In this document: positions 26,089 to 34,405 of the stretch, one piece after another
Position numbering within the stretch: position 1 is the first letter of the stretch
How the letters are laid out: each line of letters opens with the position of its first letter
Source: JBMOKT01 sp049323895
Lineage (GTDB): Bacteria; Bacillota; Peptococcia; Peptococcales; BICA1-8
Direction of reading: 5' to 3'
NCBI GenBank assembly: GCA_049323895.1
Contig: JBMOKT010000008.1
Coordinates: forward strand, 186,001 to 250,000
DNA length: 64,000 bases
Program-made: the position numbers and the translations under genes
The notes under the pieces: generated by a model
Seen by the model: only the letters and a program-made list of their open reading frames with translations
What the model was told of the DNA's origin: nothing
Databases searched by the model: none

Positions 26089-27333
26089 TTATTTATATGC
26101 CAACCGGCGCATGGACTCTGCCAATACAGCCATTCCAGCCAAGCATTGTCCAGCCGGTGTAAACTCATCCCGGCAATGGCTTCTTCCGCCAATGCTGGGA
26201 ACAAAGAGCATACCCACTTTTGCAAAGTGTGAGACTAAAAGGGCATCATGTCCTGCACCACTAACCATTTCCTGATACTCAAACCCCAGCTCACCGGCTG
26301 CACCAGCTAAAACCTTACGCAGTTCTCCGTTACAGGGAACAGGCTCCACCGCCAGTATATCTTTCCTGGTAACTTTAACTTTTGCATTTGCCGCTTCCTT
26401 CTCTGCCACTTGCTGCAATTGGTTGTAGAGATTATTCAGCTTGGCAGGATCCGGATCCCGCATGTCAATGGTAAAAACAGCTTTAGATGTTACAATATTT
26501 ACTGCTCCGGGACTTACCTCAATATTGCCAACGGTAAATACCGTATCGCCCCCTGACTGACGGACCAGATGATCCATCGCCCCGATTATCTTTGTGGCAG
26601 CCAATAATGCATCCTGACGCATTGCCAGAGGTGTCGTGCCTGCATGGTCGCTGCGTCCGCAGACTGTAAACTCTGCCTGTTTAATGCCGGTTATGGTGCT
26701 GACAATACCAATAGGACAACCCTTGGCTTCCAAAACCGGTCCTTGTTCAATATGCAGTTCCAAAAAGGCTTCAATATCATGACGGGGCGCTGAAAGCAGG
26801 GAGGAAAGGTCATAACCGCAGGAGGCAGCAGCCTCTCTCAGAGAGATACCATTTTCATCTTTTTGATTCAGGTCTGCCTCGTTAAATTCACCTGCCATCC
26901 ATTTACTGCCCATAAGCCCACTGTACCTGCTGCCCTCTTCACCAATAAAAGCAATAACTTCAATAGTATGCTGCGGCTGCCCATAGGTTTTCAGCATGTA
27001 ATCAACTGCTAAAATTCCTCCTATAACCCCCAGCATCCCGTCGTATTTTCCTCCGCCTTTTACGGTATCCAGGTGGGACCCCATGGCAAATACACGGGGG
27101 TTGCTGCCTGTACCCTCCAGCCGTCCAATTAGGTTGCCAATCCCGTCCTTTTTAACCTTTAGACCGTGTTTCTCCATCCACCCGGCAACAAGATTTGCCC
27201 CTTCTTCGTATTCGGGTGTAAAGGGACGGCGCCATAGACCAAATTCCCCATCCCCTATCGTTCCAAGTTCATCAAGATAATCTATTAATAAATTTTCATA
27301 GTCTTGTAAATTTAGTTGTGATAATTTTTTCAT
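26089..27333 (-). CDS. Allantoate amidohydrolase / N-carbamoyl-amino-acid hydrolase (M20 family)
   Basis: A 414-aa dinuclear metallohydrolase of the AllC/HyuC/beta-ureidopropionase group. Ligands visible are MGSHLDTV (His), KYDGMLGV (Asp), GEEGSRY (Glu), ELHIEQGP (His) and GRSHCRDE (His); SDHAGTTP is the substrate-side motif. It would release NH3 and CO2 from a ureido acid (N-carbamoyl-beta-alanine, carbamoyl amino acid or allantoate). Unlike several neighbours its active-site residues look complete. GGAGG precedes the ATG; it lies between a racemase-like gene and the cyclodeaminase-like gene. Confidence 0.87.
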   Translation of the reverse strand: MKKLSQLNLQDYENLLIDYLDELGTIGDGEFGLWRRPFTPEYEEGANLVAGWMEKHGLKVKKDGIGNLIGRLEGTGSNPRVFAMGSHLDTVKGGGKYDGMLGVIGGILAVDYMLKTYGQPQHTIEVIAFIGEEGSRYSGLMGSKWMAGEFNEADLNQKDENGISLREAAASCGYDLSSLLSAPRHDIEAFLELHIEQGPVLEAKGCPIGIVSTITGIKQAEFTVCGRSDHAGTTPLAMRQDALLAATKIIGAMDHLVRQSGGDTVFTVGNIEVSPGAVNIVTSKAVFTIDMRDPDPAKLNNLYNQLQQVAEKEAANAKVKVTRKDILAVEPVPCNGELRKVLAGAAGELGFEYQEMVSGAGHDALLVSHFAKVGMLFVPSIGGRSHCRDEFTPAGQCLAGMAVLAESMRRLAYK

Positions 27334-27347
27334 CTATAAAAGTCCTC

Positions 27348-28079
27348 CTATCCGTTCCACGTAATATTATTCATTAAGGTACAGTCAGGAGAATAATTGC
27401 CGGTTTCTTTAATGCCTAAAATTTTGAGGAAAGCCCACAAAATTGCAAGGTTTGTAGAAACTACTGGAATCCCCAGGTCTTTTTCCAGGGGAGTTATGAC
27501 CTCCAAAGTACGCAAATCTGTAGCAAGTATGCAAAGAGCTTGCGCCTTTTTAAGGTTTAAAGACTTTGCCTCCCGATAAAGGTTTTGGGAAGTAACTCTT
27601 GTCACTGCATGATAATCATCAATATTTAAGCTGTTCAGTGACACAGGATTTAGACCCCAGTCTTGAAAATAAGGGGTAACCATCTGCTGTATTGCAGCAG
27701 GATATGGTGTAAGAATTGCTACATTTTTTGCATTTAGTTCCAGTAATGCCTTAATAGTACAATGGGCGGCAGTAATCATCTCTACTCCCTTACCCTTCAA
27801 ACGTTCTTGAAAGGACATATCCCAGTCTTTCCCTTTGACAATACTGGTTGACATACAAGCATATGCTATAACATCCACTTGGGAAAGAAGCAGTTCATCA
27901 ATACCCCGTGATGCCTGAATTTCCATACGGTGCAAAGCTTCCCCATTAAAGGGACCCTCTACAATCATCCTCGTAGCAAAGGCTGCTGCGCCATTGGGCA
28001 GCATTTTGTTAATTTCTGGTTCGATAACAGTGTTGTTGGCAGGGATTAAAAGACCAAGTTTGCCTCTCCATCCGTACAT
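27348..28079 (-). CDS. Asp/Glu racemase / maleate isomerase / arylmalonate decarboxylase superfamily protein
   Basis: A 243-aa protein of the superfamily that uses Cys thiols for racemisation, cis-trans isomerisation or decarboxylation. N-terminal WRGKLGLLIPANNTVIEPE is typical of the maleate-isomerase branch. The first Cys is present (C75 in AYACMSTS). The second, normally in SCTNLRT, is Ala187 (ILATDLRT), though C183 lies nearby. A one-Cys enzyme cannot do two-base racemisation in the usual way, so a decarboxylase or isomerase variant is possible. The ATG at 28079 is spaced properly from AAGGA; the ATG at 28091 touches the site. Substrate unknown. Confidence 0.75.
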   Translation of the reverse strand: MYGWRGKLGLLIPANNTVIEPEINKMLPNGAAAFATRMIVEGPFNGEALHRMEIQASRGIDELLLSQVDVIAYACMSTSIVKGKDWDMSFQERLKGKGVEMITAAHCTIKALLELNAKNVAILTPYPAAIQQMVTPYFQDWGLNPVSLNSLNIDDYHAVTRVTSQNLYREAKSLNLKKAQALCILATDLRTLEVITPLEKDLGIPVVSTNLAILWAFLKILGIKETGNYSPDCTLMNNITWNG

Positions 28080-28105
28080 TTTAAATATCATTCCTTTCCC
28101 TAAGC

Positions 28106-29464
28106 TTAGGTCATAATTACCGCCACACTCCGTCCGTAACCTGGTTTTACGGTTATCTTGCCGCTGTCATATACCCATTTGCCGCGGACCATTGTTTTCT
28201 CAACCCGCCCTTGGAGTTTTAATCCCTCAAAGGGGGTCCATTTGGCCTTAGTAAACAGGTCTTTGCCCCGAACCTCCCAACTGCTTCCTGCATCGATAAC
28301 AGCCAGGTCAGCATCAGAGCCCACAGCAATAGTACCCTTACGGGGATAAATATTTAGCCAACGGGCAGGTTCCTCAGACATGATGCTAACTACTTGTTCC
28401 AATTTTATTCTTCCTTGTCGGGCAGCATCCAGCATCAGCGGCAGAGCTGTCTCCAAGGTAGGAACACCGCTTGCCCCTTTCCAGATATCTTCGTTGCCGG
28501 CAGTTTTTTCATCCCAGGTATGGGGTGCATGGTCACCGCCTATCATGTCAATTATACCGCCAAGTTCCTTCCAAAAGTGCTCGACAACATCAGGTTCCCT
28601 AAGGGGGGGTGCCATCTTGGCAATAGGTCCTAAGCGTACAATATCATCTGTGGTTAAAAATAGATGATGGGGGTTTACTTCAATTTTTATGTCTGCCGTA
28701 GTTTTTATAGATTTATTAGCTTTTAAAACATCAAGTGCCGCAATTGAACTTACCTGCCGGAAAAGAAGGCGAACCTTTGTTTCCCTGGCAATCTGGCTGA
28801 CCCGTGCCACTTCAGCACTTTCGGCCAGCGGAGGTCTTGCTTCGACCCATGCTAAGGGGTCCTTGCGCCCGATTTTCTGTAAGGACTCTGTTCGTGCCGC
28901 AACAATACCGGCATCCGTGGCATAAACAGCAACAGGCAGCCCCAGACGAGCGGCATCAGTAAAGATCTGTAAATATTGGACAGCATCTTTAATCAGCCAT
29001 TCACTGGGAACATCGCAAGCCGCAATATCCAGAATAATAGCACCTGCCTCTTTTAACTCAGCAAGAATATTAATATTTTGGGGAGTAACCTGAGCACTCA
29101 CTCCAAAATCCACCACACAACGCTTCTGCCCCAACTCCTGTAAATTTTTGATACCGGCCTCGTCTACAGCTGGCGGGGAGGTATTGGGCTGTGCCACCAC
29201 AGTTCCATACCCCCCGGCCGCTGCAGCACAAGTACCGGTATAAAAATCTTCTTTTAGAGTATAGCCGGGATCACGTAGATGTACATGGGTATCAACCAGT
29301 GCGGGAATTACCAGTTTCCCATCGGCATCAAAATAACTTGCTGCTTCCGGTATACTTAAACAACTGGTAATGGCCGCAATGCGTCCTTCTTTAATGGCAA
29401 GATTTGCTTTCCCTCTCCAGGAAGAGGTTACTACTTCACCATTCATCACCACATAATCGTACAA
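28106..29464 (-). CDS. Dihydropyrimidinase/allantoinase/dihydroorotase-like amidohydrolase with incomplete metal site
   Basis: A 452-aa cyclic-amidase-family protein. The HxH ligands (DTHVHLRDPG, H63/H65 counted from the GTG) and the final Asp (GGDHAPHT) are kept, and the NPHHLFLT / PPLRE blocks match the dihydroorotase fold. The carboxylated-Lys position reads D149, and the two further metal histidines are replaced (VAVYATD with Y184; LLFRQVSS with Q240). The binuclear site therefore cannot form in the usual way: it may be a mononuclear enzyme, act on another substrate or be a structural partner. GTG at 29473 touches GGGAG; TTG at 29464 is better spaced. It lies behind TRAP genes, before the racemase-like and AllC-like genes. 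Confidence 0.75.
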   Translation of the reverse strand: MYDYVVMNGEVVTSSWRGKANLAIKEGRIAAITSCLSIPEAASYFDADGKLVIPALVDTHVHLRDPGYTLKEDFYTGTCAAAAGGYGTVVAQPNTSPPAVDEAGIKNLQELGQKRCVVDFGVSAQVTPQNINILAELKEAGAIILDIAACDVPSEWLIKDAVQYLQIFTDAARLGLPVAVYATDAGIVAARTESLQKIGRKDPLAWVEARPPLAESAEVARVSQIARETKVRLLFRQVSSIAALDVLKANKSIKTTADIKIEVNPHHLFLTTDDIVRLGPIAKMAPPLREPDVVEHFWKELGGIIDMIGGDHAPHTWDEKTAGNEDIWKGASGVPTLETALPLMLDAARQGRIKLEQVVSIMSEEPARWLNIYPRKGTIAVGSDADLAVIDAGSSWEVRGKDLFTKAKWTPFEGLKLQGRVEKTMVRGKWVYDSGKITVKPGYGRSVAVIMT

Positions 29465-29510
29465 AACTGTCACTCCCTCTATCTAAACCAAAATAATTAT
29501 CAAGCATCTA

Positions 29511-30809
29511 TTATCTACCTATGCCCACACTGTCAGGATAGGTAATACTTGGCAAATAAAGGGTTATTTCCGGCAGGTAAGTTATTAAAAGCAAAGCAAC
29601 GATGGTTACAGCAATAAAAGGCATTACGGCCGGAATTATCTTAACCATAGGCTCTTTGGTAACACCGGTGGCAACAAACAGGTTTAAGCCGAAAGGAGGT
29701 GTATACATGCCGATCGCAAGATTTGCAGTTAAAACAACACCCAGGTGCACTGGATTTATACCAAGTTTCATTGCTATAGGATAAACAAGGGGAGCAAGGA
29801 TAGTTACTGCTGCTGCTCCATCCATAAACATTCCTGCAATTAGGAAAAGAACGTTAATTGCTATCCAGAAAGCTATCTGGGTGGCGTTTGGTCCCATCAT
29901 CATCTCCGCTAAAAGCTGAGGAGCCTGATATACGGTAAGAACCCAGCCAAAGACAGAAGCTCCTGCTACCAGAACCATAACACCGGCAAGGGTAATAGTA
30001 GACTGAAGGGCAGTTTCCATTAAAGACTTCCAGTCAAATTCCTTATAGATAAACATACCTACAAATGCAGCATAAACTGCGGAAACACCTGCAGATTCAG
30101 TAGGAGTAAAAACACCTGTATAAATACCGCCAAGAATAATGATGGGAACTCCCAGGGACCAAGCGGCATTTTTGCCTGTACGGACAATTTCCTTCAAGCT
30201 GAAGGTAGCATCTGGCAGACGCTTTCCCTTGACAGCCATATAATAAGAATAAGCCAGTATAGCAGCACCAAATATGATACCAGGCATAATACCACCGACA
30301 AACAAGGCACCAATGGAAACCCCTGTAACGGTACCATAAACAATCAAGGTTATACTGGGAGGAATAAGAATAGCCACAGCACCGCTGGCAGTAATCAAGC
30401 CCACGGCAAAAGCCCTGTCATATCCCTTCTTCACCATTTCCGGATACATCAGACCGCCCATAGCTGCCACAGTTGCAGGACTTGAACCCGATAATGCTCC
30501 GAAAAACATACATGCTAATTGGGTGGTAAGTGCCAGACCACCCCTCATAAAGCCAGCCAGACAAAGGGTAAACTCTAAAAGCCTTTGGGCAATTCCACCC
30601 CTGCGCATGATATCGGCTGCAAAGATAAAGAAAGGCATAGCCATTAGAGAAAACTTATCAATTCCGGCAAACATCCTCTGGGCCACTACAGAAGTAGGAA
30701 TATCCCCGCCCAATACTAAAGTTAAAAGAGGGGCAAAGGCCAATGCAACGAAAATGGGAACCCTGGCAAAAAGCATTACAAAAAGAACAACCAGCATGAA
30801 AATAAGCAT
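29511..30809 (-). CDS. TRAP transporter large permease (DctM)
   Basis: A 432-aa 12-TM large subunit of a tripartite ATP-independent periplasmic-type transporter, driving uptake by ion gradient. Family marks are the PFFIFAADIMRRGG and FFGALSGSSPATVAAMG stretches, PPSITLIVYG and GMFMDGAAAVTILAPL. It starts directly after the DctQ stop. The TRAP carrier presumably imports the acidic or ureide substrate of the surrounding cluster. Confidence 0.92.
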   Translation of the reverse strand: MLIFMLVVLFVMLFARVPIFVALAFAPLLTLVLGGDIPTSVVAQRMFAGIDKFSLMAMPFFIFAADIMRRGGIAQRLLEFTLCLAGFMRGGLALTTQLACMFFGALSGSSPATVAAMGGLMYPEMVKKGYDRAFAVGLITASGAVAILIPPSITLIVYGTVTGVSIGALFVGGIMPGIIFGAAILAYSYYMAVKGKRLPDATFSLKEIVRTGKNAAWSLGVPIIILGGIYTGVFTPTESAGVSAVYAAFVGMFIYKEFDWKSLMETALQSTITLAGVMVLVAGASVFGWVLTVYQAPQLLAEMMMGPNATQIAFWIAINVLFLIAGMFMDGAAAVTILAPLVYPIAMKLGINPVHLGVVLTANLAIGMYTPPFGLNLFVATGVTKEPMVKIIPAVMPFIAVTIVALLLITYLPEITLYLPSITYPDSVGIGR

Positions 30810-31292
30810 TTACTGTTCCCCTCCTTCATCTTTTAATGTTGAGTAAAAATGCTGGGAAAATCTGAGAACTCCTAAAGCAAAACCTAAGGGCAAGCAAAAA
30901 TATACTACGTAAAAAGGCAGCTGCAGGGCAGGTGATTTCTGAGCTGTAGCTATCTGCTTACCTACCGTATCCCAACTGTAATATATCATCATAAGACAAA
31001 AAACAATGGATACCAAATCTGCAAATAAAGTCATGTATTTCTGATTCTTTTTGCTCATAAAGGCTGCGAAAAAATCAATGCTGACATGGGCTTCTTTACG
31101 GGCTAAAAGACCTATGCCGATGAAGGTTGCCCAAATAATGATGTAGCGGATTAATTCCTCAGACCAAGGAATTCCTGCATTAAATACATAGCGTAGAATT
31201 ACGTTCAGAAACATCAGCGCTGTGGCGAACACAAAGCCCAGCGCGCAAAACCATTCTTCGGCTTTGCTTAGTAATGAATTGAGCTTTTCCAT
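30810..31292 (-). CDS. TRAP transporter small permease (DctQ)
   Basis: A 160-aa four-TM small subunit with the family signature ALMFLNVILRYVFNAGIPWSEELIRY (within residues 25-50) and RKEAHVSIDFF. The ATG at 31292 is spaced 7 nt from AGGGGG, whereas the ATG at 31298 is too close. The gene directly abuts dctM and is separated from dctP by a hairpin. Confidence 0.9.
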   Translation of the reverse strand: MEKLNSLLSKAEEWFCALGFVFATALMFLNVILRYVFNAGIPWSEELIRYIIIWATFIGIGLLARKEAHVSIDFFAAFMSKKNQKYMTLFADLVSIVFCLMMIYYSWDTVGKQIATAQKSPALQLPFYVVYFCLPLGFALGVLRFSQHFYSTLKDEGGEQ

Positions 31293-31342
31293 GTACATAC
31301 CCCCTTGTTGTTTGGTAGTATTTAGAATTGAGAGATAAGGAG

Positions 31343-31365
31343 AGGGGCAACCTTTGGTTGCCCCT
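31343..31365 (-). terminator. Intercistronic hairpin between dctP and dctQ
   Basis: A 10-bp perfect stem AGGGGCAACC / GGTTGCCCCT with a 3-nt loop. Such hairpins after binding-protein genes usually stabilise or attenuate the message so that more binding protein than permease is made. Confidence 0.6.
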
Positions 31366-31409
31366 GTTCCCTGGGGTCTTAATGAAAAAAATTAAGTCGG
31401 AGACTGTTA

Positions 31410-32462
31410 TTACTTATTAGCTTCTTCAGCAGCTTTTTGTAATTCAGCAACTACATCTGCACCAACGCGGCTGGAAATAAATTCAGCAACAGGCTTGGAA
31501 GCAGCTTTGAAAGCATTCATTTCTTCCTCAGTGGGATAGTATACTTCCATATTATTCTTCTTCAGTTCTTCCAACCATGTATCAGAGTTAGCCTTCATCT
31601 CAGCCCACTCAGACTTAGAAGCAAATTGTGCGGCATCCCTAATGTGCTTTTGAATGTCAGCAGGAAGTCCTTCAAACCAAGCCTTGTTAGCAACTGTAAT
31701 ATAGAGGAATGGAGAGTGGTTTGTTACACTTACTACTTTTTGTACTTCCCAAAGCTTTAACATAACCAAAGTTTGGAAACCGTTTTCCTGACCGTCAACA
31801 ACTTTTTGCTGAAGGGCATTGTACATTTCACCGTACTCAATTGGAGTAGGATTAGCTCCAAAAGCCTTATATGTTTCAATTAAGATTGGAGCAGGCATTA
31901 CACGGAATTTCTTACCTTTTAAGGATTCTGGTCCTTTGATGGGAAAGTTGGCTGTCATCTGCTTTAAGCCGCCTGTTTCAACTCCCAAGGCAACCATACC
32001 TTTTTCTTCCAAACCTTTGTTAATTTTTTCGGCAACAGGACCAAACATTACCTTTTCAGCTGCATCCATATTTTTGTATAAGAAAGGAAGATCATATACT
32101 TCTAAGGCCTGGTTGAAGTTGGAAAGAACGGATGTAGGCTGTTGAGTCATTTCGATAGTACCGTTGGCAGCCTGTTCAGCTTGCTCTCTCATTTGTCCTA
32201 ACTGCATGTTAGGATAAATTGTTACCTTAACCTGACCATTACTTAATTCTTCAACTTTTTTCTTAAAGGCTTCTATACCACGGTGCTGGGGACTATTTGT
32301 ATCCTGATTATGACCAAATTTAATGTTGTAAGTCTTTGCTGGTTCAGCCTTTTTTTCTTCAGCGGGACCGGGTGCAGGAGCAGTTTCCTGTTTTGAGCAA
32401 GCTGCTAGTGATAAAACTAATAGAGCAACCAAACATAAAGCAATAATTTTTTTGAAATTCAT
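31410..32462 (-). CDS. TRAP transporter solute-binding protein (DctP), lipoprotein
   Basis: A 350-aa extracytoplasmic binding protein. The N-terminal signal ends in a lipobox (LSLAAC, Cys22), followed by a Pro/Glu linker. The mature part has the DctP pattern: GHNQDTNSPQHRGIEAFK, the conserved Arg in GKKFRVMPAPI that pairs with a carboxylate, and YNALQQKVVDGQENG. The ligand is therefore probably an organic acid. GGGAGG precedes the ATG. Confidence 0.92.
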   Translation of the reverse strand: MNFKKIIALCLVALLVLSLAACSKQETAPAPGPAEEKKAEPAKTYNIKFGHNQDTNSPQHRGIEAFKKKVEELSNGQVKVTIYPNMQLGQMREQAEQAANGTIEMTQQPTSVLSNFNQALEVYDLPFLYKNMDAAEKVMFGPVAEKINKGLEEKGMVALGVETGGLKQMTANFPIKGPESLKGKKFRVMPAPILIETYKAFGANPTPIEYGEMYNALQQKVVDGQENGFQTLVMLKLWEVQKVVSVTNHSPFLYITVANKAWFEGLPADIQKHIRDAAQFASKSEWAEMKANSDTWLEELKKNNMEVYYPTEEEMNAFKAASKPVAEFISSRVGADVVAELQKAAEEANK

Positions 32463-32572
32463 TGATAAACCTCCCTCAAATTTCTTAAATTTTAAATCTC
32501 AGCAACAGTTCTAAAGCTCTTCATGAAAAGAATGCTTCCTATCGCCCCCTTTCAAATATCTAAGAATACTAA

Positions 32573-33487
32573 CTAATTACTGGGGTCATGGGCTCCGCCA
32601 ACTAAAGTGTTAATGTCCTCAATGCCCTTCTCTTCCAGGTATTTTTCCAAGCCGGCCAATATTTTCGGCACAGCCATGGGGTCAAAAAAGTTAACTACAC
32701 CTAAGCCGACAGCCTGTGCACCGGCCAGGAAAAACTCAATGACATCACGTACGCCGGCAATACCTCCCATACCAATAATAGGTATCTTTACATTTTGGTA
32801 AACCTGGTAAACCAGGGCAACAGCTATGGGTCTGATAGCAGGTCCGGAAAGAGCTCCGATTACATTTCCCAGGAAAGGCTTTCTGGTTTCTATATCAATC
32901 AGCATCGCCCGGGGAGAGTTAATCATAGCTATCCCATCCGCCCCGGCTGCTTCTACCCCTTTGGCAACTTCAATAATATTTGATTGGTCAGGCGGCAGCT
33001 TAGGAATTAATGTCAGCTGTGTTTTTTTTCGGCATAAATCTACTACACGATAGGCAGTATTTCTGTCCGCTCCAAATTGCAGCCCTCCGGCCTTAACATT
33101 GGGGCAGGATAGGTTTAATTCAATGCCTGCCAGGAAGCCTAAATCATCACTAAGTTCCACTATCTCCCCATATTCCTCTTCTGTGCGACCTACTACACTT
33201 AAAATCACCGGGGTCTTTAAGGCTTTAAGTTTAGGTACATCCTCGCTGACAAATCTTTCCCACCCCTTACTGGGAATGCCCACTGCCGATAGTACCCCTG
33301 ACGGGGTCTCCGTTATTCTGGGCGGGGGGTTGCCCGGCCAGGGATAAGCCCGGATTGTCTTTGGCACAAAGGCTCCTAAAATATCCAGGGGGTAAAGACT
33401 TTCGTATTCAAGACTGTGGCATCCTGATCCAATGGTTAGAGGATTTTGCATTTTAATTTTACCAATCCGAACAGAAAGATTAACCAT
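32573..33487 (-). CDS. Dihydroorotate-dehydrogenase-like FMN protein with altered substrate site
   Basis: A 304-aa class 1B DHOD-type barrel, partner of the PyrK-like gene upstream. FMN-side residues and the catalytic Cys are kept (LNLSCPNVKAGG), as is K43 in VPKTIR. The orotate loop LNSVGLQN of the standard PyrD (12850) reads LSAVGIPS here, so the key Asn is Ser and the QN pair is lost. A different pyrimidine or heterocycle is the likely substrate, perhaps a dihydropyrimidine-dehydrogenase (PreA-like) role. The true start is ATG 33487 with GAGGTGG, overlapping the PyrK-like stop by 8 nt exactly as in the pyrK/pyrD pair; the frame to 33580 is a shadow. Confidence 0.82.
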   Translation of the reverse strand: MVNLSVRIGKIKMQNPLTIGSGCHSLEYESLYPLDILGAFVPKTIRAYPWPGNPPPRITETPSGVLSAVGIPSKGWERFVSEDVPKLKALKTPVILSVVGRTEEEYGEIVELSDDLGFLAGIELNLSCPNVKAGGLQFGADRNTAYRVVDLCRKKTQLTLIPKLPPDQSNIIEVAKGVEAAGADGIAMINSPRAMLIDIETRKPFLGNVIGALSGPAIRPIAVALVYQVYQNVKIPIIGMGGIAGVRDVIEFFLAGAQAVGLGVVNFFDPMAVPKILAGLEKYLEEKGIEDINTLVGGAHDPSN

Positions 33488-34301
33488 TGGAGACCACCTC
33501 CCAGGACATAAAAACAGGTCCTTCTTTACATACACGTTTATAACACCTGTCCAACTGTTTCTGACAGCTGTATAGTTCAATCACACAGCCCTGGCAGGCA
33601 CCTAAACCACATGCCATATACTGGTCTAAGGAAATCTGCGCCTTAATTTGGTTGTGCTGAGAAATTTTGTGGATATTTTTTATTAAGCTGCAAGATGGAC
33701 AAAAACTGCATAATCCACCCATAAAAATCTGGTCTATTTTAGATTTACCTGCTGTCTCGTCCAGCTGCTTTGTCATAAATTTACCACACCGCCAAGCCCC
33801 TTGGTCGGGAAAAAGAAATAATTTGCATTTTTCTTCAAGATATTTATAGGCATCCAAAAGCTCTGAAGATTTTGCACTAAGAAATGCTAATACTCTTATT
33901 CCCTTTGACGCAGCCTCATCTGCCAAAGCAGCAAGGGGACCTATACCGGTATCCCGACCCAATACGGCAATGGTTTGAGCTGACTGGGGGAGCAAAAATC
34001 CATTTCCCAAAGGTCCCAGCATCTCACAGACTTGCCCGCTTTCCCAACCGGTCATAATCTCAGTACCCCGACCCACAACCTTATATAGTATTTCAATTGC
34101 TCCTTCTTCCCTATAGATTCTTGAGACAGTCAATGGCCTTCTAAACAAAGGGTCGGTCTGTTGGGTCAGTCTCAGCATAACAAACTGTCCCGGGAAAATA
34201 GAGCGGGCGATTTCCCGACACTCTAGCTTAATCTGCCAAAAGTCTTCACAAATTTTTGTATTTGTTATTACCTTGCTTTGTATATCGTATTTCTTATCCA
34301 T
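33480..34301 (-). CDS. PyrK-like electron transfer subunit, paralogue
   Basis: A 273-aa FAD and [2Fe-2S] reductase subunit. It carries the FAD motif FRRPLTVSR, the nucleotide-binding stretch LGRDTGIGPLAAL, and the cluster ligands C-GLGA-C-QG-C followed by a fourth Cys in KRVCKEGP. It has extra cysteines absent from the standard PyrK: GLCSFCPSC (about residues 200-208) and YSCQKQLDRC, which might bind an additional cluster. ATG at 34301 follows GGGAGGTG. It is paired with the PyrD-like protein downstream. Confidence 0.82.
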   Translation of the reverse strand: MDKKYDIQSKVITNTKICEDFWQIKLECREIARSIFPGQFVMLRLTQQTDPLFRRPLTVSRIYREEGAIEILYKVVGRGTEIMTGWESGQVCEMLGPLGNGFLLPQSAQTIAVLGRDTGIGPLAALADEAASKGIRVLAFLSAKSSELLDAYKYLEEKCKLFLFPDQGAWRCGKFMTKQLDETAGKSKIDQIFMGGLCSFCPSCSLIKNIHKISQHNQIKAQISLDQYMACGLGACQGCVIELYSCQKQLDRCYKRVCKEGPVFMSWEVVSNG

Positions 34302-34333
34302 TTGCACCTCCCTTGACCCGTTCCCTTGCAAAT

Positions 34334-34399
34334 AGTTACTAGTGACTGCTGACTAGTGACTAGTAAAAAAATTATTATATCAGTGTCCATCTGTGAGTC
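34334..34399 (+). repeat. Composite dispersed repeat, second copy
   Basis: TAGTTACTAGTGACT, GACTAGTGACTAGTAAAA, then TTATATCAGTGTCCATCTGTG: the same two modules in the same order as at 9957-10031. It lies in the gap between the M20-like gene and the PyrK-like gene, so it may mark an operon break. Confidence 0.55.
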
Positions 34400-34405
34400 A
34401 TGAAG

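Noticed and set aside
29465..29510. Riboswitch or leader before the amidohydrolase or TRAP genes
   Set aside because: The gaps are too short and no conserved purine, guanidine or similar aptamer core was recognised.
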